Shown here piece by piece: positions 57,433 through 64,000 of a stretch of 64,000 nucleotides of DNA. The translations under genes were made by a program, and so were the position numbers. The notes under the pieces were generated by a model. The model did no database searches, was not told the origin of the DNA, and saw nothing but the letters and a program-made list of their open reading frames with translations. Source of the stretch: Oxytricha trifallax (taxonomy: Eukaryota; Ciliophora; Spirotrichea; Sporadotrichida; Oxytrichidae); contig ARYC01000447.1 in assembly GCA_000711775.1 (NCBI GenBank), positions 46,785 to 110,784 on the forward strand. The letters are read 5' to 3'. How positions within the stretch are numbered: the stretch's first letter is position 1; each line of letters opens with the position of its first letter.

Positions 57433-59560
57433 AAAAACCCCAAAAACCTTTTGGTAGTTTTATTGAATTTTTTCATAATAATAAAAGACTATTAAGGCAT
57501 ACTTTATTGGGGTTTTAATAGGGTTTATAGTTTAAATATTATTAATTTAATTGAGTATATGCGAGATTTGGGTCAGTTTATGACAGTGAATATATGGATT
57601 TATTATTTAAATTTGCGTTATTGATTTGATGATTGTAGTTATCAACTTTAGCCTATTCTAAACAACACATCTATAGTAAAACTTGCCCAAAATTAACAAA
57701 TTAATTTCCATTTTTTATCAAACTTTTTCCGTTAAATTGCTTCTAATAATGTTTAATTATATTAGGAGATCCTCCAAATTAAGTCAGAACTTTATTAGGA
57801 GTTAAATTTTAAGATTTAAACTTAATTAGAAGCATATTATATTTTAAATGTTTAATAACTTTACCTCCAAATTAAGTTCAAACTCGATTTGGAGGACCTC
57901 CTAGAGAAACAAAATTTCTTAAGGAGCAATTTAATTTACTAAAATTTCATTTATATTCTCATTAAATATGTCAACTTACAGCCTTTTATTGTGATTTAAT
58001 TTTCTTACCTCTCAGAAAAAAATATATTAGAGTGCTTTTACCCAACTAATATAATTTACCTAGGTATTTTATCATTTAAGTAGAGACCAGAAATGCTTGT
58101 ACTCAGTGGGAGCTAACTTATGACAACTTTGACTAGCTTCAAATATAAAAAATAATGAAGTAATCAAAGAGAAAGAGCAAAATAAGGAGGAGGTTGAGCA
58201 ACCCGCCATAGACGAATAATTTTTAACAGTTAAAGTTGACTACTAATGCAAAGAATTCAATAAAATTTCCTCTACAAGTCAACATACAATAGACACTTGA
58301 GATATTCACAATATTATACCTAGGTTATATCTCAAAAATAAAAAGGATGGCAAGTATATCTGTTAGTCCTGTGAGAAGGCATATTCTCAATCAAGAGACC
58401 TCAAATTACACTTTTAAAAAAAAAAACACAATCAAAGTTTTGTGTTTATTCATGAGTCTACACTGAATAGATTCCTCTAAAAAGGAAGATCAAGAAACCT
58501 AGTGGAGTATCTTAAAGTTGAAGCATATAAGTAAGTCAAAATGGAGAAAGCAGTCAAGAACTTTCCAGTCTTGGAGATCAATAAAATCATGTTAAAAATA
58601 GATGCAATTAAGATTCCTATTTTATAAATTATTGACTTTGATTATTGCCTAGAAAGCTACCTCACTCTTGAGAATAAAATAGGGAAGAAAGTTTATTATT
58701 GATGACTAATATGCTTACAAGATATATCCTTTCAATTACTTCCTTACTGAAAGTTCCAAATGGAATTTACTTATAAGTATTATTCTCTTTAAAAGGCAAA
58801 GTTGAATGAGTGTAGGCATTTATTTTAGCTTGTTAATATTTTACTTGGAAAAGATCATGTTGCATTTATACATCTCCTCCTAGAAATAAAACTAATAGGG
58901 AATTTTTATTTGATAACAGATGCTAAAGATAAGTTGGCTAGATCGTGCAAAAAATAGTTGAAGGTATTAAAGTGCTTCACAAGCTTGGTTATGTTCATGG
59001 AGACTTGAAATAAGAGAATATTATGATGAACTTTCAACTTTAAAATTTAAATAATTGATTTAAACAAGAGCTCAAAGATTGCACGCCTCTGCAATAGGAA
59101 ATATATAAAGTACTTCAGGTTATTTCCTAGAAAGAGAAGATTGGAGAGACGGAGACACTTCATGGGATATAAGGGCTCTATTAGTAATAATAATAGAGAG
59201 CTATATGCCTAGAAATGATTACATTAGCTGCACGAGTGGAAGAGATCCTAAGCAAGGAATCAAGTAAGGTTTAAGAGAGTTTGAATATCCAACTATCATC
59301 AAGCCAAGCAAAAAGAACTAAGCTAAAATAGAAACACAATCAATCATCATTTTAGAAAGATAGAATTCAGAGAACAGTCACACGACTCTTAGCTTATCTG
59401 TGAGAAATATTTTAAAAACTTTCTTGTTAAACTCAATCAAATTACTATTATTTATACTATAAGCCCCTACATAAACTCTATTAAAATCCTAAAAAACAGT
59501 ATGCCTTAATAGCCTACTTTTATCATTAAAAAACTCAAACGAATTACTTAAGGGGTTTTG
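57433..59560. mobile_element. TBE5: internally deleted TBE (about 2.1 kb), opposite orientation to TBE1
   Basis: The left end AAAAACCCCAAAAACC and right end AGGGGTTTTG are flanked by ATT at 57430-57432 and 59561-59563. Subterminal sequence just inside the left end matches the transposase-side end of TBE1, so the element is inverted relative to it. Both the transposase and 22k genes are deleted. Sequence jumps from the subterminal region (to about 57600) to the intergenic repeat array (57750-57930, AGGAGATCCTCCAAATTAAG and TTTGGAGGACCTCC), then the 57k gene on the plus strand. Confidence -1.
58080..59400 (+). pseudogene. TBE5 57k zinc-finger/kinase gene, 5'-truncated and decayed
   Basis: The plus strand begins within the N-terminal region (ETRNACTQWELTYDNFDQL at about 58085-58140, matching TRDACTQWEPTYDSFDQ of TBE1). 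The start codon and first 20 or so residues are gone. Fragments of the fingers (VDYQCKEFNK, where the second Cys is lost), the kinase region (KVLKCFTSLVMFMETNK-like frames with the original HKLGYVHGDLK visible at about 58980-59010) and the C-terminal region are spread over several frames. Clearly inactive. Confidence -1.
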
Positions 59561-59784
59561 ATTGGTGGGGAACTATTCATTGTGATTTGGAATAATTAGA
59601 ACAAGTGCCAATTAAAAAAGTCTAAAGATATATAGAAATTTCCTAATACGATATCTTTGAACTTTTCATTTATGAGAAAGATTATAACAACACTGAATAG
59701 TTCAAACCATAAGTTAAAATATATTAAATAAATTACTCGATTTATAATTCATAATTTATTTTTTAATCTATTTATTACTATTAC

Positions 59785-60064
59785 TACAAAAGAGGGAAGC
59801 TGGACCAACAACAAAAAAGAAAGCTGATGTAGTTGAGGGCGAGGGAAGTGGCCCCCAGGAACAAGCCTGTACTACTATTGCTGCAAAAACAGAAGCTGGC
59901 GCCGAAGAGCCTAGTCCTATAACTACTAGGTGGATTGCTGATGACGACAACTCCAAGGATCTCGATGCCTACGAATTCAAGAAAACTACTCAAAAATTCA
60001 TCATTGAAAAGTGCATCGACGACATCTGGAAAACATACGACAAGGACAACAACAAAAATAAATG
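59785..60064 (+). CDS. EF-hand-containing coding segment (single MDS, gene incomplete)
   Basis: GC-richer than its surroundings. Open in the ciliate code from about 59785: KREAGPTTKKKADVVEGEGS, TTIAAKTEAGAEEPSPITTR, WIADDDNSKDLDAYEFKKTT and FIIEKCIDDIWKTYDKDNNK NK, ending at TGA 60062-60064. The last part is the start of an EF-hand (helix plus DKDNNK loop) cut off within the loop, so the TGA is probably IES or flanking sequence and the segment an MDS ending at a pointer. Partner segments were not found in the window. Confidence -1.
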
Positions 60065-60079
60065 AAAAAAATCAGACTA

Positions 60080-60180
60080 CCGATCATACTGGAGGCGCGG
60101 GATATGCCGCCCTGGAGAACACCCTAGTTGCAGGTAGGGCCCGAACTGGCAGTCTTCAGTGTACCAGCAAATATCTTTGA
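60080..60180 (+). other. GC-richer open patch after the EF-hand segment
   Basis: The plus strand reads TDHTGGAGYAALENTLVAGR ARTGSLQCTSKYL before TGA near 60178. The minus strand is also open in part. Composition suggests it is retained coding sequence, but strand and gene are undecided. Confidence -1.
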
Positions 60181-60763
60181 GAAACCTAATGTTTATACCT
60201 AACTAACTAATTTAAGGTATATTATATTTAGTAGTAATAGTAATAAATAGATTATATATTAAGTCTAGAATTTTTGATTTCTAGATTTTTAATTTCACTT
60301 GCCTTTAGCGATTATCTATCTATCTCTAATTTATTTTTATTTAAAGATATTATTACTCATGAATTTATGAAGCTAAAAATTGTTTAAACTAATAAATAAA
60401 CATTTATTAAAAAGTTCATAGTAAAAATATATAAAAAAAAGAAAGTCGCTTTCACATATTTATAATACTCATATTTGAAGCATCACTTAGTCCCTAAGTT
60501 TTTATTAATTAAAGTAATAAACTCAACTGAGATAGAGAATAATATTCATTTTCTTACAATTGTAAAATATATTTATTATATACTAAATTAATTTCAATAC
60601 TGTAGAAATAAATTTATCAGGAGAATAGACAATTATTTTAAAAGAATATTGCTCAATAAATAACCTAATAATTTAATATTGAAGTATTTTTAAAATGATA
60701 TTTATTAATTCATTATATATTGGTCAGATATTATTTAATATACATTAATTTGTTTATTTATAA

Positions 60764-60948
60764 TTGTAGAGGAATACATTTGTTTTAACAAAATGAATAT
60801 ATAGTAAAGTCTAGCTAATATTGCGGGATCTACTATTGAATATATATGGATTTAAATTTTGAGCACTTTGTGTTTGATAACTCCTATGACTTAATATTTA
60901 ATTAATTTAATTCTATTTCATTTTTCAAAATCGAATGTATTCCTACTA
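60764..60948. mobile_element. Short deletion derivative of MITE family A (about 185 bp)
   Basis: It begins TTGTAGAGGAATACATTTG and ends CGAATGTATTCCTACTA, matching the family-A ends, with TAGTAAAGTCTAGCTAAT from the inner arm near 60791. Most of the palindromic arms are missing. Confidence -1.
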
Positions 60949-61499
60949 TATTGTTCTCTAAATTTATTTGACCTTTTTATTTTATCAATATTTAGTTTTA
61001 AGTTAATGATGATGATGCCAATTAAATTAAATTATGCAAAACTCGATACTATTTAGAAATTGACTTAATGAATAGCCCATTTAACTCTAAAAAAAATTAA
61101 TTAATTATATTAATTTATATTCAAAATTTTATAAATCCATCCAAGGATCTGAGTGTCCTGAATAACTCATATTACTAGTACGTTAGCTAATATAAGGAAA
61201 ATTTCTTAGAAGATTTAATTAAGTCTTATGATGATAACGACAGTATAAATTATTTATAAAAGTAAAACATATTTAACACTTATAAAATAGATCCATATTT
61301 AAAAGCTAAGAACTCTTAAAATTTTTAATTAGTAATTTACTTTGTAAGGTTTAGCTGTTTATACTTGTTTTTGCACAAAAATCTGGTGAGTTTTATATAT
61401 AAAGAAAAGATTTATAGGTTCTTTTAAACTTAAATATCCTAATTAATACATATTTAGATTAAAATTGGAACACGTATTGATATATAAAAAGGCAAACTA

Positions 61500-61890
61500 G
61501 TGTAAATAAAAGATTTGTAAGATTCTAGGCATTAAGATAAAGATCATAAGCCACGCTGTTTATTTTATATGTTTTAGAATTGTCAGTGGGTTAATATTTA
61601 TTCAGTGAGAGACAAAGATTTTCAGAAGTTGATTGAGACTTAAAAATATAAAGAAACTCTTACAAATTATAATCATTATGGATATCTAAATAACTTTTAA
61701 GGTATACTTTCATATATGGAAAAGGGTGTTAAAGAGTTGCATGAACTAGGATATATGTATTAGATTAGAAGTCTTAAAATAGTTTTATGCCGAATCTTTG
61801 CCCTTTATTAGTAGTAGTAATTAGTTTTAATTGACTTTAGAATAAAAAATAATAAGCAAGACGGATCTCATCACAAAAAATAATATAAAG
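61500..61890 (+). pseudogene. Decayed kinase-like fragment resembling the TBE 57k kinase
   Basis: The plus strand reads LSYMEKGVKELHELGYMYQI RSLKIVL and, after a frame change, LVLIDFRIKNN. This parallels the TBE 57k sequence GIEELHKLGYVHRDLKPENI and VYIIDFNRAQ. The HRD and DF motifs are mutated. No terminal repeats were seen nearby, so it may be an old TBE remnant. Confidence -1.
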
Positions 61891-62089
61891 TAGTTTAGAG
61901 GATAATTTATCAAATTATAATTATTATACAAGGTATGAATCTAATTAATTTAGATCTATATTATAAAAGGTTTAACGATTCTTAGAATTAGAGTCTTAGA
62001 TTTTCTAGATTAATCAGGAAAATAAAGTACAGATAGATGATTTTATTAAATATAAATATCATATTAAATAATTGTTAAAATAATCAATT

Positions 62090-62178
62090 TATATGAATAA
62101 AATTATGATGCTATGGAATTTGAATTTGAAGAGAAAGAGTTCAATCATGTTTATAATGAAATAAGCTTTAACTATTGA
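62090..62178 (+). pseudogene. E2-like copy P7: C-terminal segment only
   Basis: The plus strand reads YDAMEFEFEEKEFNHVYNEI SFNY ending at TGA 62176-62178, closely matching the C-termini of P3, P5 and P6. No other segments of this copy were found; a kinase-like fragment precedes it. Confidence -1.
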
Positions 62179-62341
62179 TGAACATTTTTAAATTTGTTTA
62201 TTCTAATTAATTATCAAATAAAAAAGATAATTTTCTATTTTAATATTTAAATTAAATGTTTAAACTTAATATTATTAATTTAAAATATTAAAAAATAGAA
62301 ATTATATTCTATTTGATTATAAGATTAAATTATATATAATA

Positions 62342-62618
62342 TTGTAGAAATACATTTGAATTTTGAAAATTAATTATAATTAAATTAATAATTAATCAAA
62401 ATCGTGGCAGTTGAAGTTGACCAATTTAAATTATCTAGGGCTCATTCGATAGGGAATTAAAAATTAGCTGGACTTTACTATTGGCGGTAATATTTTATCG
62501 CATCCCCAGAGCGAGATAACTTCACTTTAATTAAATACCTCTAAATTCAATAAATTATGCACTTACATTAAAGTGAAGTTATCTCACTGTAGGGATGCGA
62601 TAAAATAGTGCCACCATT
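62342..62618. mobile_element. Palindromic MITE, family A, copy 4, split by TBE4
   Basis: It starts TTGTAGAAATACATTTGAAT after TA (62340-62341), with GGCAGTTGAAGTTGACCAAT and GCGAGATAACTTCACTTTAA in the left arm and the beginning of the mirrored right arm (TTAAAGTGAAGTTATCTCAC). The right arm is cut at 62618, where TBE4 begins; its remainder should lie beyond the far end of TBE4, outside the window. Confidence -1.
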
Positions 62619-64000
62619 CAAAACCCCAAAACCCTTTCAGTAGTTTGATTGAGTTTTTGATTGATAAAAGTAGACTATTAGTGCATACTTTATAAGGGTT
62701 TTAATAGGGTTTATGTAGGGGTTTAATGTTTAAATATTAGTAATTTAAGTGAGTATAACAAGCGAGTTTTTAAAATATTTCACACAAACATAAGCTTAGA
62801 GTCATGTGGCAGTTCTCTGAATTTTATCTTTCTAAGTTGATGTTTGATTGTTTCTATTGTTTGTTAATTCTCTTAGCTTGGCTTGATAATAGTTGAGTAT
62901 GCAAGTTCTCTGAGACCTCCATTTATTTTATTTTTATCGAGATATTGTTTGATTCTCTGCTTAGAATCTCTCTCACCCCTGCAGCTAAAGTAATCGTTTC
63001 TTGGCATGTCGCTCTCTATTATTATTACTGCTAGAGCCCAGATATCCCATTAAGTGTCTCCATCTCTCCAATCCTCTCTCTCTAGAAAATATCCAGGAGT
63101 ACCGTATACATTTCCTTATGCAGAGGCTTGCACTCTTTGAGCTCTGTTGAAGTCAATAATATAAACTCTAAGAGGCTGAAAAATTCAACATGATATTCTC
63201 TGGCTTTAAGTCTCTATGAACATAGCCTAGCTTGTGAAGCTCTTCAATCCCCTCCACTATTTGCTATACAATCTAGCCAATTTATCTCTGACATCTATTG
63301 TCAGATAAGAATTCTCTGTAAGTCATTTCAAGTAATGGAAGCCTGAAGGCTACATGATCTTTACCAAGTAAAATAGCATCAAGCTATAAGATATGCCTGC
63401 ACTCATTTAACTTTGCCTTTTAAAGAGCATAATACTCATTTGCAAATTCCATTTGGAACTTGTCATCAGCAAGGAAGTAATTGAATGGATATATCTTATA
63501 AGCATATTAGTCATCAGTAATGACTCTCTTCTCTATTTTATCTTCAAGAGTGAGGTAGCTTTCTAGGCAAGAATCTAAGTCAATAATTTTTAATATAGGA
63601 ATCTTCATTGCCTCTATTTTAACCATGATTTTATTGATCTCAGAGACTGGAAAGTTCTTGACTGCTTTCTTCATTTTAACTTACTTCTAGACTTCAACTC
63701 TAAGAGACTCCACTGGGTTTCTTGATCTTCTCTTTTAGAGGAATCTATTCCCTGTAGGTTCATGAATAAAGACAAAACTTTAATTGTGCTTTTCCTTTAA
63801 GTGCACTTTGAGGTCTCTAGTATGAGAATATGGCTTCTCACAGAACTCACAGACATACTTCCCATTTTTCTTTTAATGCTTGAGATATAACCTTGGCATA
63901 TCGTTGTGTATATCTCTCAAGTGTCTCTTATAAGTTGAATTGTAAGGGAAAACTTTATTGCATTCTTTGCATTAATAGCCAACTTTGGCTGGTATTTATT
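62619..64000. mobile_element. TBE4: left part of a TBE, continuing past the window
   Basis: It starts CAAAACCCCAAAACCCTTTC preceded by ATT (62616-62618). Sequence is nearly identical to TBE1 from its left end onward, in the same orientation. Only the terminal repeat and most of the 57k gene lie in the window. Confidence -1.
62780..64000 (-). pseudogene. TBE4 57k zinc-finger/kinase gene, partial, with a one-base insertion
   Basis: TGA is at 62780-62782 (minus) after LPHDSKLMFV. The gene continues through the kinase-like and finger regions and runs off the window; its start codon is outside. Around 63175-63190 it has one extra base relative to TBE1 (CTGAAAAATTCAACATG against CTGAAAGTTCATCATG), breaking the frame near the DLKPENIM motif. 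It keeps the TCTTCAAG region that is shortened in TBE1. Confidence -1.

Noticed and set aside
59768..59993. Minus-strand ORFs of 62 and 69 codons
   Set aside because: They are shadows of the plus-strand EF-hand segment, which has a recognisable motif.
61135..61260. Open piece reading SQYKENFLEDLIKSYDD as another E2 C-terminus
   Set aside because: Similarity too weak to separate from chance in Asn/Lys-rich translation.
1..64000. CRISPR arrays, bacterial operons, ribosome binding sites
   Set aside because: No spaced direct repeats; introns, the ciliate code and TBEs show eukaryotic germline DNA.
1..64000. tRNA or rRNA genes
   Set aside because: No cloverleaf with a convincing T-loop and anticodon arm and no rRNA core motif was found by eye. 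A tRNAscan-SE/Infernal run would be decisive.

Overview
The window looks like micronuclear (germline) DNA of a spirotrich ciliate of the Oxytricha/Stylonychia type. Three things show this directly. (1) Recognisable protein segments read through TAA and TAG as glutamine and end only at TGA. (2) Single genes are chopped into short coding segments (MDSs) separated by AT-rich inserts (IESs) bounded by 4-10 bp direct repeats (pointers), and joining at the pointers restores conserved protein motifs. (3) There are several transposons whose ends are C4A4 telomere-like repeats, flanked by 3-bp ANT target duplications: the telomere-bearing elements (TBEs). Conventional GT-AG introns of about 26-36 nt also occur.

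Layout. 1-1.6 kb: a broken copy of a cytosolic carboxypeptidase (CCP/AGBL) gene. 1.66-5.81 kb: a full-length TBE (57k zinc-finger/kinase, 22k and 42k transposase genes). 5.87-7.3 kb: Ser/Asn/Gln/Lys-rich coding segments on both strands, a candidate scrambled gene. 7.4-9.96 kb (minus): fimbrin/plastin, 5' two thirds. 10.26-18.24 kb (plus): a very long EF-hand gene in many ordered segments. 18.5-20.6 kb (plus): a cyclin. 21.4-22.57 kb: a deleted TBE. 23.79-30.62 kb: a composite of two TBEs joined inside coding sequence, with a palindromic MITE inside the second. 30.62-30.87 kb: an isolated GC-richer open segment. 32.5-34.0 kb (minus): a J-domain protein. 34.4-35.97 kb (minus): a membrane protein, probably mitochondrial. 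36.25-38.84 kb (minus): pyruvate dehydrogenase E2, complete from start to stop. 39.15-40.05 kb (plus): a small conserved-looking protein.

From about 40.7 to 62.2 kb the sequence is extremely AT-rich and looks empty in the standard code. Read in the ciliate code it holds at least five, probably six or seven, divergent copies of a ubiquitin-conjugating-enzyme (E2/UBC)-like gene. Copies P1, P4, P5 and P6 share an IES at the same protein position (YP^F-PP). Copies P3, P5 and P6 share a second one before the C-terminal helix (DD^P/Q-M). The pointers differ from copy to copy. Palindromic MITEs with TA or 8-bp target duplications have landed among these copies, and a 2.1-kb deleted TBE follows. 59.8-60.2 kb carries a solitary EF-hand coding segment. 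The window ends in another TBE that has inserted into a MITE.

The metabolic and cytoskeletal genes (PDH E2, fimbrin, cyclin, J-protein) look like ordinary genes destined for the macronucleus. The TBEs and MITEs are expected to be eliminated in development. The status of the E2-like cluster (live genes, germline-limited genes or decaying duplicates) is the main open question. All readings are by eye; segment borders are approximate unless a pointer or splice site is named.
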